Below are positions 54,804 to 64,000 of a stretch of 64,000 bases of DNA, one piece after another. This DNA comes from Collimonas antrihumi. Lineage in GTDB: Bacteria > Pseudomonadota > Gammaproteobacteria > Burkholderiales > Burkholderiaceae_D. Position 1 is the stretch's first letter; every line of letters begins with the position of its first letter. A program made the translations under genes and the position numbers. Below the pieces are notes generated by a model, which saw only the letters and a list, made by a program, of their open reading frames with translations, did no database searches and was not told where the DNA came from. The DNA lies in the NCBI RefSeq assembly GCF_018304965.1, contig NZ_JAGQED010000014.1, forward strand, positions 1 through 64,000. The letters run 5' to 3'.

Positions 54804-55376
54804 TTAATTGGTCTTGAGCGCTTCGACCTGGATCGCCAGCTTCACGTCCGGTGCAAATTTCGGTACGCCATAACTGATGCCGAAATCGGTGCGATTGAAT
54901 TCAGCGGTCGCATCGGCGCCGCAGACTTCACGTTTGAGCATCGGATGCTGGATGCATTTGAAGGAATTGATGGTCAGCTTCACCGGCTTGGTGATGCCGC
55001 GGATGGTCAATTCGCCATCCACCGAAACCGGCTTGTCGCCGTCGAATTTTATCGCAGTGCTTTTGTAGGTAACGTCAGGGAATTTCTTGACGTCGAACAT
55101 GTCCGGGCCGGTGGCATGTTCGTTCAACTTGGACATGCCGAAGTCGATGGTGCTTGGATCGATATGGATATCGATGGAACCGGTCTTGGCAGTGCGGTCC
55201 AGGGTTACCGAACCGCTGGTTTTTTCGAATTTTCCGCGCCAGACGGAAATACCCAAATGATCAGCTGCAAAGCTTGGATAGGTATGAGTCGGGTCGATGG
55301 TGTAAGTGTCTACCGCTGCGAAAGCGCTAACTGCGCTGGCAGCCAGCAGGGAGGCGACGATGAGCTTGAATTTCAT
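54804..55376 (-). CDS. YceI-family periplasmic lipid-binding protein (second copy)
   Basis: 190 residues with signal peptide cleaved near SAFAAVD. The lipocalin-like YceI barrel shows [40 protein letters not shown], and [18 protein letters not shown]. The family binds polyisoprenoids. It is last in an operon with another YceI and cytochrome b561, so roles in quinone- or isoprenoid-linked redox in the periplasm are plausible. Confidence 0.92.
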   Translation of the reverse strand: MKFKLIVASLLAASAVSAFAAVDTYTIDPTHTYPSFAADHLGISVWRGKFEKTSGSVTLDRTAKTGSIDIHIDPSTIDFGMSKLNEHATGPDMFDVKKFPDVTYKSTAIKFDGDKPVSVDGELTIRGITKPVKLTINSFKCIQHPMLKREVCGADATAEFNRTDFGISYGVPKFAPDVKLAIQVEALKTN

Positions 55377-55412
55377 TGGAGATAATCCTTTCAGTGGAGG
55401 TGGTGTTCTTAC

Positions 55413-56000
55413 TTAATTCGCTACAAGGTGAAACTTGATGATGATTTCGTCCGCCACCATGCTGGTGTCTTTCCAATCGCCTTCACCGATATTGTAGGTC
55501 AGGCGCTTGATCGGCAAACTGCCGTTGAAGACCTGGGCGCCGCCTTCTTTCTTGACGGTCAGGGGGAAACTCACATCGGTGGTTTTGCCTTTGATGGTCA
55601 GCTTGCCGGCAACGTCGTATTTGCTGCCGGCAGGTGCGCCAGCGCTGGCCTTGATCGAGCTGGTGACAAAACTGGCCTTGGGAAATTGCTGGGCGTTGAA
55701 CCATTCTTTCTTCAGCACTTCTTTATTGTATTCAGGGTCGCCCAGGTCGAAACTCGGGATGGCGATGTCGACGCTGGCTTTCGAGGTTTCCGGCTGCGCA
55801 CTGTTGAAATCGATCAGCGGCGTGAATTGCTTGAACTTGGCTTCCACCGGCACGTTCATCTGCTTGAACACGATGGTGACATTGCTCTTGGCCAGATCGG
55901 GTTTCAGGGGAGCAGCGATGGCCGACCAGCTGGCGCCGAGGGTGATCAGGCCGAATGCGGTAGTACGTAATGTATGCGACAGGAAATGCGTAGATGTCAT
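55413..56000 (-). CDS. YceI-family periplasmic protein (first copy)
   Basis: 195 residues with signal peptide (TAFGLITLGASWSAIAAP). YceI barrel features: LAKSNVTIVFKQMNVPVEAK, SFDLGDPEYNKEVLKKEWF, and VAGKLTIKGKTTDVSFPL. It is less similar to its neighbour than a recent duplicate would be. It starts 28 bp after the cytochrome b561 gene. Confidence 0.9.
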   Translation of the reverse strand: MTSTHFLSHTLRTTAFGLITLGASWSAIAAPLKPDLAKSNVTIVFKQMNVPVEAKFKQFTPLIDFNSAQPETSKASVDIAIPSFDLGDPEYNKEVLKKEWFNAQQFPKASFVTSSIKASAGAPAGSKYDVAGKLTIKGKTTDVSFPLTVKKEGGAQVFNGSLPIKRLTYNIGEGDWKDTSMVADEIIIKFHLVAN

Positions 56001-56028
56001 GAAATGTTCCTTTTGCGGAAAAGTGTAT

Positions 56029-56553
56029 TTAGGGCAGCATGCGTTTCAGCACGCCGTCGCGATCGATGAAGTGATGCTTGAGTGCCGCCAGTACGTGCAC
56101 CGAAACCGCGCCCAGCATGATCATGTTGAGCGTGTAATGAACCAGTTTCAATATTGGTTTCAGGTCAGGATTCGGCGCTATCAGCACCGGTAACGGAATG
56201 ATGCCGAGATAACTTACCGGTACGCCCGCCGCCAGGCTGTAAAAATAGCCGGAGACCGGCACCGCAAAAATCAGGACATACAAAAGAATATGCAAGGCAT
56301 GCGCGGCGCGCTGCTGCCATGGTTGCATGCTGTCCGGGTAGGGCGGCGCCCCCTGTGTTTTACGCCAGATCAAGCGCAGGCAGGCCAAACCCAGCACCGT
56401 CACGCCAAGCCATTTATGCCAGGAAAAATATTTCAGCTTGGTTGGCGTCAAGCCCGGAATATCGACCATGGTCAGGCCCAGGGCAAAGGTCGCGACGATA
56501 AGAATGGCGACCAGCCAGTGCAGCACAATGGCAGGAGTTGTATAGCGTTGCAT
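56029..56553 (-). CDS. Cytochrome b561-family protein
   Basis: 174 residues with four membrane helices. Haem-ligand His candidates lie in AIVLHWLVAILIVATFALG, FSWHKWLGVTVLGLACLRL, AAHALHILLYVLIFAV and AVSVHVLAALKHHF. It likely passes electrons from the quinone pool to periplasmic acceptors. The b561-YceI arrangement is common in proteobacteria. Confidence 0.92.
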   Translation of the reverse strand: MQRYTTPAIVLHWLVAILIVATFALGLTMVDIPGLTPTKLKYFSWHKWLGVTVLGLACLRLIWRKTQGAPPYPDSMQPWQQRAAHALHILLYVLIFAVPVSGYFYSLAAGVPVSYLGIIPLPVLIAPNPDLKPILKLVHYTLNMIMLGAVSVHVLAALKHHFIDRDGVLKRMLP

Positions 56554-56776
56554 AAATATGGGTGTGAAAGATGGACGTAAGTGGGTTGGTCAGAGAGGTT
56601 GAGACACATGAAACTTGTGCGAGTTTCATATGATCGATATTTTTTTGTCAACTTATCGGCTGATATACTATAGTATCGGAAATTCTTAAACACTGTTTGC
56701 AACGGGCAATCAGTTGCTCGCGCCGGTCTGCCATGCCCGCGTACTTTCGTGCTTGCTTGCCGGCCTACTTGCCGGC

Positions 56777-57898
56777 TTACTTGCGGCGATAAATGCCCTT
56801 TTTGGAAGGCGGGCCATCAAAATCGTCCTGTCGCGTATAGAGCGAGATCGCTATCCTGCCGGGCATTTGTGTGGAAGAAATTTGCAGACGGTCGATTTGC
56901 ACGCCGGAAATCACGCACTGGCTGTTAGAGGCGAGTTGCAGCCGCACCCTTGTATCACGACTCTCCAATACTGAGAACCTGGCTTTATTGCAGGCGATGG
57001 CATCAGCTGCATTGGCAAATATAGTCACCGGGTCACCCGCATTGATTTCGGCATAAGGCGATGGCGTGGCGCTGGTCGGCAGCCATGCGCCCATCGCCCA
57101 GCCGGGTACTGCCGGCGGTGGGGCGGGAGGTGCAGGAGGTGCCGGAGGGACAGGCGGCGCCACATCCGTCGACGCAATAGCCGTTTCTGCCGTCGCTGCC
57201 AGTGGCATCTTACCCGTTGCAAGCATCGCGGCTAGTTCGGCTTCGGCTGACTGGGCTGGCACCGAGGCAGGTTCCGGGGTAGGCACCGGGGTAGGCACCG
57301 GGGTAGGCACCGGGGTAGGCACTTGTGCCACCGGTGCCGGCATCACCGGGGGCTCTACAATTGATGCCGCCACCGAGGGCGGCGTTACTTGCCGCGTTTC
57401 GACCGCGACTGGCGCAGCGGCAAGCAAGGCTAGCTGATTGCCGGCCGCTGCTGGCGCCGTTGATGCTGCCATGGCAACCGGTACTGCCGCCACAACAGGC
57501 GCAGCTTGCGAGGCCGTTGACGAGTTTGCAGCGGGATTCACGCCAAGCAAGACCGGCAACAGTTCCGTGGCGGCTTGCCTCGACATGGAAATCTCCAATT
57601 GCGGATTATCGAGGACACTTTTGACGCGCGACGTACTGACCGCCTTGCCATTGATGATCACCGTCAGATCCTGCCCCAGCGCGGCGCCGCTGGCTGCCGC
57701 CATGCGCTGCTGGGCATCCTGGCTCAGCGTCACTTCCAGCGTGATCACATCCGGATTGGCGCTATAAGTATCTTTGATATTCAGGCCGATTTCGGTAAAG
57801 TCGCCCGGGGACGAAAAGGCTATCTCTGCTGCATTCACTGCAGCGGTCGTCATTGTGGCGCATAGCGCGGTGGCCAATATTTTCCAGCTTGCACGCAT
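56777..57898 (-). CDS. Secreted protein with proline-rich linker, unknown function
   Basis: 373 residues. After a signal peptide (ILATALCATMTTAAVNAAE) comes a globular part (about 25-125) including VITLEVTLSQDAQQRM and LTVIINGKAVSTSRV; the latter recalls the SecD P1 head, which is only a resemblance. Then follows a long Ala/Val/Pro linker with tandem TPVP repeats and PPAPPAPPAP. The C-terminal 100 residues hold two Cys residues and VISGVQIDRLQISSTQMPGR. It begins 14 bp after the SulP stop, so the two are probably co-transcribed. Confidence 0.7.
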   Translation of the reverse strand: MRASWKILATALCATMTTAAVNAAEIAFSSPGDFTEIGLNIKDTYSANPDVITLEVTLSQDAQQRMAAASGAALGQDLTVIINGKAVSTSRVKSVLDNPQLEISMSRQAATELLPVLLGVNPAANSSTASQAAPVVAAVPVAMAASTAPAAAGNQLALLAAAPVAVETRQVTPPSVAASIVEPPVMPAPVAQVPTPVPTPVPTPVPTPEPASVPAQSAEAELAAMLATGKMPLAATAETAIASTDVAPPVPPAPPAPPAPPPAVPGWAMGAWLPTSATPSPYAEINAGDPVTIFANAADAIACNKARFSVLESRDTRVRLQLASNSQCVISGVQIDRLQISSTQMPGRIAISLYTRQDDFDGPPSKKGIYRRK

Positions 57899-57912
57899 GG
57901 TTATTCTCCGGT

Positions 57913-59625
57913 TCAGGTTACGATAGTTTGCTCTGTAGTCTGCTGGCCTGCTTGTATTTGTACCGGCGTCAACGCCAGATGCACCGCTTCCGCTACGCTC
58001 AGTGCGCTCAGCGACTCCGCCGGAAAGCAGGGCGCAACTGCACTTTTCATGATGTCGTATACGGGATCTTTGAGACGTGCCAGCAACAGGCGCAAGCCAC
58101 GGCCGCCGGCGAATTCGAAAAAATCGTGCAAGCCTTCAAGGCTGGAGCTGTCCAGGTCCGGCGATTCTTCCAGGCTGAGAATGACGGTATGTACCGGTGG
58201 TGCTGCAGCGAGGATGTTCTGGCGTGCCTGGCCCAGTATCCGTTCGGCATTGGCAAAAAACAGCGGCTCGTTGGGGCGCAGGATCATGATGCCGGTTATC
58301 GCCTGTGCTTCCGGATGAGTACGTATGTTGACGTAGTCATGGCCTTGGCCGAGCCGGCCCAATACAGAGATAGTCGATTGCGAAAACTGTCGCAGCATCA
58401 TCAGCAGGCTGATGGCAATCGAGGCTAGCAAGCCGTCCAGCACGCCAAGCAACAGCACCGCAATGACTGAGGCGATTACCACCAGGCGGTCGCGGCGCCA
58501 GCGGAAATAAGGGCGGAAGATGGCGGGATTGAGTGTATGGCCGACGGCGTGAATCACGATCGCGGCCAGCACCGGCTCCGGCGTCAGGGCGATGGCAGGT
58601 AACAACGTCAAGACGATCGCCAGCATCACCAGGGCCGCCACCCAGCCCGACAGGCGCGAGGTAGCGCCGGCGGCTTCATTGGCGGAGGTCGCGGAGTAAC
58701 CGGCGCCTACCGGCATCCCGTGAAACAGGCCGGACAGCAAATTGGATGCGCCTAGCGCCAGCAAATCGCGGTTAGGCGCCACCTGATCGCCATGCTTGAT
58801 GGCAAAGCCGCGAATCGAACCATACGATTCGGCATACAAGATCATGCCCATGGCAAAGCCCAGTTCGCCCAGGCGCAGCCATTCGGCACGTGAGAGCATG
58901 GGCAGCGTCGGCGTCGCCAGTTGCAAGTGGATGCTGCCCACCAGGCCAACCCCGTACCGGGTTAAATGCAGCCATTCGCCGGCGACGACGCCGATGACGA
59001 TCACCAGCAGTGCGCCCGGTACGCGGCGCAGGCGCGCAAACAAATAGAGCAATACCAGCGCTACTGCCATTACGGCGACGCTGATCCAGTTCCAACGGCC
59101 GATCTGCGCCACCATTTCCGGAATGAAGCGGGTCATGTCGCTGTGTTCGGGATGGGCGCCGACTACGCCGGCAAACTGCTTGAGAATGATGACAATCGCC
59201 AGGCCGAAAGCAAAACCGCGCAACACCGGTTTGGCGATGAAATCGGTAACGCTGCCCATGCGGGCCAATCCGGCCAGAAGGAAGAGCAGTCCGGTAATCA
59301 TCACTAGCCCGATGGCCAGCGTCATTCTCAGGCCAGTGTCGCCGTTCGCCATCGATGCCGTGGCTGCCGCCAGCACCGCTGCCGAGGAGGAGGTGGCGGA
59401 GACGATCGCAAATCGGCTGCTGCCGAACAAGCCGTAGCAGATCAAGCCGGCAAACAGGGCGATTACGCCGGTTTGCGGTGGCAGATTGGCGATGCTGGAA
59501 TAGGCTACCGCTTCGGGGAGTAGCAGTCCGGCAATCGACAGGCCGGCGATCACGTCCGTCAGGGATACCCGTTTGACGGGTGGCGGCGGATTGAGGCCGG
59601 CGTGTTGTGATGGTGCAGCGCTCAT
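57913..59625 (-). CDS. SulP-family anion transporter with STAS domain
   Basis: 570 residues, GGAGG ribosome site. The sulfate-permease signature is near the N-terminus: GLSIAGLLLPEAVAYSSIAN and LPPQTGVIALFAGLICYGLFG. About 10-12 membrane helices end near residue 430. The STAS domain follows, with VHTVILSLEESPDLDSSSLE. Substrate could be sulfate, bicarbonate or dicarboxylate. No sulfur or carbonic-anhydrase genes are nearby. Confidence 0.93.
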   Translation of the reverse strand: MSAAPSQHAGLNPPPPVKRVSLTDVIAGLSIAGLLLPEAVAYSSIANLPPQTGVIALFAGLICYGLFGSSRFAIVSATSSSAAVLAAATASMANGDTGLRMTLAIGLVMITGLLFLLAGLARMGSVTDFIAKPVLRGFAFGLAIVIILKQFAGVVGAHPEHSDMTRFIPEMVAQIGRWNWISVAVMAVALVLLYLFARLRRVPGALLVIVIGVVAGEWLHLTRYGVGLVGSIHLQLATPTLPMLSRAEWLRLGELGFAMGMILYAESYGSIRGFAIKHGDQVAPNRDLLALGASNLLSGLFHGMPVGAGYSATSANEAAGATSRLSGWVAALVMLAIVLTLLPAIALTPEPVLAAIVIHAVGHTLNPAIFRPYFRWRRDRLVVIASVIAVLLLGVLDGLLASIAISLLMMLRQFSQSTISVLGRLGQGHDYVNIRTHPEAQAITGIMILRPNEPLFFANAERILGQARQNILAAAPPVHTVILSLEESPDLDSSSLEGLHDFFEFAGGRGLRLLLARLKDPVYDIMKSAVAPCFPAESLSALSVAEAVHLALTPVQIQAGQQTTEQTIVT

Positions 59626-59847
59626 GCGCCTCCCTGGCGACGGGTATGTATTTGGATTTTATGCTGTTTTGGCAAGTATGCGAAGCTGGAATGAGGCAGC
59701 GCGCGTCAATCAACTGGCCAATTGGCTCAGTTGATTCTATGTCAAATATCATTCGTTGGGATGGCGCAACTACATACAATAGTTAAATGGGGGGTAGTTT
59801 TTTCTCGCGTCCTTTACGAAAATTACACTCCCCGCGCGGCTCTGACC

Positions 59848-60741
59848 TTATTTTTTGTCGTTCCGCTGCCCAGGTTTCACAATCACGGTACAAGTCATGC
59901 CCGCAGCCAGCGTTATGCCATCCGGCACCTTGTCGATATGGATACGCACCGGCACCCGCTGCGCCAGCCGGACCCAGTTGAAGCTCGGGTTCACATTGGC
60001 CAGGCCGTAGCTGCCTAACGCATTGTCGCGGTCGGTGATGCCGCGCGAGATGCTGTCGATGTGACCGTTGATGATCTGTTCGCTGCCGAGCAGGCGCATG
60101 TCGACGGCGTCGCCGACTTTCATCAGGGGTAGTTTGTTTTCTTCGAAATAGCCATACACCCAAAACGAATTGGCGTCGATCACCGCCAGCTTGGGTGTGC
60201 CGGCCTGGGCGAAGTCGCCTGCATGTACGTTGAGGTTGGTGATCCAGCCGTCTACCGTGGCCCGGATTTCGGTGCGGTCCAGGTTCAGCTTGGCGCTGTC
60301 GCGTGCGGCCAGGGCTGCTTGATACAGGGCTTGGGCGGCGGAGGCGTCGGCGCTGGAGTTTTCGCGGTTTTCACTGGAAATCACATCGCCATCCAGCTTG
60401 GCGCGACGGGCCGCATCACGTTGTTTGGTGGTCAGGCCGATCCGGCGTTCGGCTACCGCCGCTTCTGCCTGCGCTAACGCAAGCGTGTAGCGCGCCGGAT
60501 CGATTTTCATCAGCAAATCGCCTTTGTGCACATAGCTGTTGTCGGCTACCGGCACTGCGACCACGATGCCGGAGACATCGGAGGCGACGCTGATGACGTC
60601 GGCGCGCACGCGGCCATCGCGGGTCCAGGGCGTATTCATGTAGCGGTCCCACAGCGCGCGCGCCAGCAGGAAGGCGATCAGCACCACAATCAGCGTGATC
60701 GCTACCTGCAACAAGGTTTTTAAAATGGTTGATGATTTCAT
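59848..60741 (-). CDS. aaeA: HlyD-family adaptor of an aromatic-acid exporter (AaeA type)
   Basis: 297 residues with one N-terminal anchor helix (LLQVAITLIVVLIAFLLARA). WTRDGRVRADVISVASDVSG and NSYVHKGDLLMKIDPARYTL form the lipoyl-type half. Coiled coil, then LDRTEIRATVDGWITNLNVH and ANSFWVYGYFEENKLPLMKV, typical of AaeA/EmrA-like adaptors. It is the last gene of the OMF-FUSC-DUF1656-HlyD unit. The gene symbol is by similarity of the set to AaeXAB. Confidence 0.88.
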   Translation of the reverse strand: MKSSTILKTLLQVAITLIVVLIAFLLARALWDRYMNTPWTRDGRVRADVISVASDVSGIVVAVPVADNSYVHKGDLLMKIDPARYTLALAQAEAAVAERRIGLTTKQRDAARRAKLDGDVISSENRENSSADASAAQALYQAALAARDSAKLNLDRTEIRATVDGWITNLNVHAGDFAQAGTPKLAVIDANSFWVYGYFEENKLPLMKVGDAVDMRLLGSEQIINGHIDSISRGITDRDNALGSYGLANVNPSFNWVRLAQRVPVRIHIDKVPDGITLAAGMTCTVIVKPGQRNDKK

Positions 60742-60771
60742 GTCGGCCTTAGAACAAATTTTTACGGCAAA

Positions 60772-60975
60772 TTATGCGGTGTGCAACAGCAATCCGGCAG
60801 CGCCGAAAATGCAAAAAAACAAGGCGATCCGGAACAGGTTGGGATGCCAGACATAACGAAACAAGCCCAGGCGGGTGAACACCCAGTCGATTGCCATCTG
60901 CAAAAACAGGCAGCCGATAAATACCAGCAGCAAGGTCGGAATGAGCGCATCGAATAGTGCGATTTCGCGCGGCAT
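60772..60975 (-). CDS. aaeX: DUF1656 small membrane protein (AaeX type)
   Basis: 67 residues with two membrane helices (FDALIPTLLLVFIGCLFLQM, and FRIALFFCIFGAAGLLLHTA). It starts MPREIALFDALIP, the usual DUF1656 opening. The longer frame to 61182 overlaps the FUSC gene and is discarded. It lies two bases after the FUSC stop and about 30 before the HlyD gene. Confidence 0.9.
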   Translation of the reverse strand: MPREIALFDALIPTLLLVFIGCLFLQMAIDWVFTRLGLFRYVWHPNLFRIALFFCIFGAAGLLLHTA

Positions 60976-60977
60976 GG

Positions 60978-63083
60978 TCAAGTCTCCGAAATGATAGGTG
61001 AGGTTTCGGCTGGCGTCAGCACGGTAATGCGCTCCAGCATGGCGCCGCGCATCAGATGCAAATTGGCCAGCACGGACGGCAGCTCGCCGCAAACGGCAAT
61101 CGCAGCCAGCACGGCATCCAGCGCAGCGCGCAAGCGGGTTTGGTTGGGGCGCGCAAAAAGATGGGCGATGCTGCGTATGCATTGTTCGATTTTTTCGTGC
61201 GCCGCAGGATCCGTGACACTGAGCGTTTCCTGTCGCAGCTGGATCACGGCACGGCCGATTTCCAATACGGATAATAACCAGGTCATGATATCGCGGTCAT
61301 CCGGATTTTCCAGCGAGTGGGTGACCGCAAAGCGCGCCAGCAGATCGCGCGTGCCGCTCTCGAACCGCGCCGCCAATCCGGGTAATGGCCGGCTGCAAGC
61401 CTCTACCACCTGGCGTCGTAATGCCCGCGCCAGGCGGCGTTTGATCCAGCTGCTATCGGATGGGTCGATGATCTGATACATGACCAGGGCAATCGCAACC
61501 CCGATCAAGCCGCCGGCCATGCCGTTGAGCAACGCCGGCATGTCGAACTGATAATTGCTGCCGATGCTGGCGTAGGACAAGAAGAACAGCAATATGCCGG
61601 TGCCGATGCCGGCGTATTTCCTGGTGGTGCTAAGCCAGGCGCCGATCAGGATAAACGGCGCCAGCGAGAGGCACAGCATGGAGAAATTTTCTGCTTGCGA
61701 TTGCAGGTAATACGCCGACAAGAATCCGAAAAATCCACCCAGCGCAGCGCCGATCATGAACTGCTTTACGATCTTGGAGGGGGAGGGAGCTGCCGCAAAC
61801 AGGGCGCTGACGACGGTCGCCATGACGACAGCGTCGGTGCCGGAAACCCAGCCGGATTGTATCCAGAATAGCGACGATACGCCAAAGCCGATCGCCGCCC
61901 GCAAGGCTGATGTCACGACCATCGTCGGGTCGGTGCGCGCCACATAATGCGAGATCAGCTGGACGTCGTCCGGCCGGTGCAACTCGGTCTGGATCACGAC
62001 GGCATGGATTCTTGCGTAAATCTGCAGTTCATAGGCGAATCTTGTCAGCAATTCGGTGGCCGAGTCGAAATCGAGCAGGTGGCTGCTGTCGCTGTCGCTG
62101 CTGGCAGCCAGGCCGCGGCGCAAGGCGGTCAGGCGTTGCGGCAGCTCACCGCGCACTTGTGTCAGCAGCGAGAGATTCTGGCTGGACAGCGCGCGCACGA
62201 TCGCTTTGTACTCCATCAACAAGGCATCGAGCGTGCTTAGTTTGCCATTGGCTTGCAAGCGGCCGAACAGCTGGTCGAGCGAATGAAAGGTGGTGGAGGC
62301 GGTCATGAAGGCATTATTCAACTGCCTTAGCCGCAGGCTTTGCAGATGTCCGGCAGCGCTTTCAAATACCGATGAAGTGCGCAGGGCTTCAAGCGAAACG
62401 ACTTCGCCGATAAAGCGCAGCACCATTCGCTCACGCACTGGCCGCGAGTCGGCAGCAACGTCATCCAACGCTATGAAGCTCTTGAAATCGGCGAAGCGCT
62501 TACGCGCAATCTGCAAGAGGACGTCGGACAGTTGTTTGGGGAACAGCACGTCGCTGACGACGCCGGCGCAAAGTAGCCCCAGCATCACTTCGGCGAGGCG
62601 CGTCATGGCGATATCGAAGGCTTGATCAGGCTGCAGCGCCGCCGGCAAGCCGACAATGACCAGGGTGTATCCGGCCAGCACGAAGGCATACGATTGAAAA
62701 TTGCGGAATACGGTCGAGCCGGCGGTGCAAAAAGCCAGCCAGCAGGCGCCGGCCGCCAGGAACAAGACCGGTTGTTGCGAAAACGAAGCTGCCAGGATGA
62801 TCGACATGACGACCCCGACCGCGGTGCCGACGAAACGATAAAAACCCTTGGCCAGCACCAGGCCGCTGCGTGGCTGCAGCACGATGACGACGGTCACCAT
62901 TGCGGTGCCGGGCTTGGACAGGTCGAATAACAGTGACAGGCCCAGCGCCAGCAAAGTCGCCAGCAGGATTTTGCTGATATGCAGCAGATCCTGGCCATGA
63001 CCTTCTACCCAGCTGACGGCCGCATGTTTCAGATGATCCAGCCAGCTTTGCCGATTGCTTGCAATCTCGCTCACGATTGTCAT
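60978..63083 (-). CDS. aaeB: FUSC-family aromatic-acid exporter (AaeB type)
   Basis: 701 residues in two homologous halves, each a cluster of membrane helices (ILLATLLALGLSLLFDLSKP, then AALGGFFGFLSAYYLQSQAE) and a cytosolic region. DLSKPGTAMVTVVIVLQPRS is the family signature in the first half. Together with DUF1656 and HlyD it forms an AaeXAB-like pump, which in E. coli exports p-hydroxybenzoate and related acids. It begins 12 bp after the outer-membrane factor. Confidence 0.9.
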   Translation of the reverse strand: MTIVSEIASNRQSWLDHLKHAAVSWVEGHGQDLLHISKILLATLLALGLSLLFDLSKPGTAMVTVVIVLQPRSGLVLAKGFYRFVGTAVGVVMSIILAASFSQQPVLFLAAGACWLAFCTAGSTVFRNFQSYAFVLAGYTLVIVGLPAALQPDQAFDIAMTRLAEVMLGLLCAGVVSDVLFPKQLSDVLLQIARKRFADFKSFIALDDVAADSRPVRERMVLRFIGEVVSLEALRTSSVFESAAGHLQSLRLRQLNNAFMTASTTFHSLDQLFGRLQANGKLSTLDALLMEYKAIVRALSSQNLSLLTQVRGELPQRLTALRRGLAASSDSDSSHLLDFDSATELLTRFAYELQIYARIHAVVIQTELHRPDDVQLISHYVARTDPTMVVTSALRAAIGFGVSSLFWIQSGWVSGTDAVVMATVVSALFAAAPSPSKIVKQFMIGAALGGFFGFLSAYYLQSQAENFSMLCLSLAPFILIGAWLSTTRKYAGIGTGILLFFLSYASIGSNYQFDMPALLNGMAGGLIGVAIALVMYQIIDPSDSSWIKRRLARALRRQVVEACSRPLPGLAARFESGTRDLLARFAVTHSLENPDDRDIMTWLLSVLEIGRAVIQLRQETLSVTDPAAHEKIEQCIRSIAHLFARPNQTRLRAALDAVLAAIAVCGELPSVLANLHLMRGAMLERITVLTPAETSPIISET

Positions 63084-63095
63084 GATTGGCGCCGC

Positions 63096-64000
63096 TTATT
63101 TTTCTGCAGCTGCAGTGGTAGCGGGTTGCGGCAAATCGTCGCCGAGACCTCCGCCCAGCGCCTGCATCAGTTGCGCCCAGCTGTCCAGGTAACTGGCGCG
63201 GATTTGCGCCACGCGTTGCTGCTGCTGCAACAGGGTCAACTGGGTTTGTATGACATTGATATTGGGTGTCAGCCCGGCCTGGTAAGCGCGCTTGGCCAGA
63301 TCGTAGGATTGCTGCGATAGCGCCAATGCCTGTTCCGACTGTCCGCGTTGCTGTTGCTGCGATTTCAGTTTGACGATCTGGTCGGCGACGTTTTGCAGGG
63401 CTTGCACCAAGGTGTTGTTGTAACTTTCGATAGCGCCGTCGAGTGCCGCGGTTTGCGCGCCGAGATTGGCGCGCAGGCGGCCGCCTTCAAAAATCGGCAG
63501 CGAAATTGCCGGCCCGGCGCCGCGCACGCCGGCAGACGAACTCAGGAAATTGGTGAAGCCGAGCGCTTGCAAACCGATGAAAGCGGAGATATTGATATCC
63601 GGATAGAACGCCGCCTTGGCGACATCGATATTTTTGTCCATCGCTTCGACCCGCCAGCGTTGCGCAATCACATCCGGGCGGCGGCCGATAAGGTGCGCCG
63701 GCACATTGTCGGGCAAGCCGATAGCCAGCGGCGCCTGGTTGTCGGCACCGACCAGGCGGGCAGCCAGTTGCGGCCGCTGAATCGCCTCGCCGCTGCCTGG
63801 ACCTTTGCCGCTTAAGGCGGCAATCTGGTTGCGCAGCAGGGCGATGTTCTCGTCGATCTTCTCGATGTTGGCGCGCGCCTCAGGCAATGCCGTTTCGGCC
63901 TGGCTGACTTCCAGCCGGGTGCCGAGACCTGCCGCCAGTTTTCGTTGCGCGATGCTGGCGATGGAAGTTTGCTGTGCCAGCGTCGCGCTGGAGATGTCGC
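63096..64000 (-). CDS. NodT-type outer-membrane factor (partial, 5' end outside the window)
   Basis: About 300 C-terminal residues are visible. RKLAAGLGTRLEVSQAETAL, RRPDVIAQRWRVEAMDKNID, FLSSSAGVRGAGPAISLPIF and AYQAGLTPNINVIQTQLTLL are OEP/TolC-family helix-turn-strand segments. The frame is open to the window end, so the gene starts beyond 64000. Being first in the minus-strand operon with the FUSC, DUF1656 and HlyD genes, it completes a trans-envelope exporter. Confidence 0.93.
   Translation of the reverse strand, partial: DISSATLAQQTSIASIAQRKLAAGLGTRLEVSQAETALPEARANIEKIDENIALLRNQIAALSGKGPGSGEAIQRPQLAARLVGADNQAPLAIGLPDNVPAHLIGRRPDVIAQRWRVEAMDKNIDVAKAAFYPDINISAFIGLQALGFTNFLSSSAGVRGAGPAISLPIFEGGRLRANLGAQTAALDGAIESYNNTLVQALQNVADQIVKLKSQQQQRGQSEQALALSQQSYDLAKRAYQAGLTPNINVIQTQLTLLQQQQRVAQIRASYLDSWAQLMQALGGGLGDDLPQPATTAAAEK

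Noticed and set aside
57270-57325. 12-bp repeat CACCGGGGTAGG as an intergenic minisatellite
   Set aside because: It is coding: it encodes the TPVP linker repeats of the secreted protein at 56777-57898.

Overview
The window looks like chromosome of a beta-proteobacterium of the Oxalobacteraceae, most like Collimonas or a close relative. This is inferred from the protein families, the gene neighbourhoods and the frequent TTG/GTG starts; no database search was run. Most of it is ordinary core and metabolic sequence, broken by a few scars of mobile DNA and many short repeats.

Layout. 1-2516: edge of a transposase, then the groES-groEL operon with a perfect CIRCE operator. 2517-9610: a tripartite RND efflux operon and a DUF1345 membrane protein. 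9611-13349: an MgtA/MgtB-type Mg2+ P-type ATPase on the minus strand with a 14-bp triple repeat upstream, and a small membrane protein. 13516-21650: housekeeping block with dacB, a LemA/TPM-domain operon, pyrF, pncC, pgpA, thiL, trmB and tRNA-Gly(CCC).

21793-26453 is the main accessory segment. It holds a two-gene putative nuclease module (a PD-(D/E)xK-like protein plus a NERD/zinc-finger protein), a decayed IS66 element next to the 3' end of a broken DUF3422 gene, a polysaccharide deacetylase, a 179-bp MITE-like palindromic element, and a chimeric Crp/PAS gene remnant. 26581-31199 is a compact hutD-hutG and polar amino acid ABC transporter cluster with an IclR regulator. 31514-46246 mixes an FUSC exporter, a CoA-transferase divergent from a LysR gene, MFS/TetR remnants, a hydroxylaminobenzene-mutase-like protein, LysE and GNAT proteins, a purine permease, a hemerythrin-like protein, an M29-like peptidase, a 2-hydroxyacid dehydrogenase, an orphan branched-chain-type binding protein and an isochorismatase-fold hydrolase.

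46380-51394 carries two large secreted metallopeptidases (M13 and M1). 51687-57898 carries stress and envelope proteins: GlsB-type, DUF3761, a Cys-rich beta-barrel with a DUF2946 partner, cytochrome b561 with two YceI proteins, and a proline-rich secreted protein. A SulP transporter follows at 57913-59625. 59848-64000 is an AaeXAB-type aromatic-acid exporter with its own outer-membrane factor, cut by the window edge.

The most unusual signals are the nuclease pair beside the tRNA, a recurrent arrangement in which short tandem repeats begin at the stop codon of a gene (thiL, trmB, the LysE gene, the livK-like gene), two copies of a nested-palindrome element, and two small ORFs that standard length cut-offs would miss.
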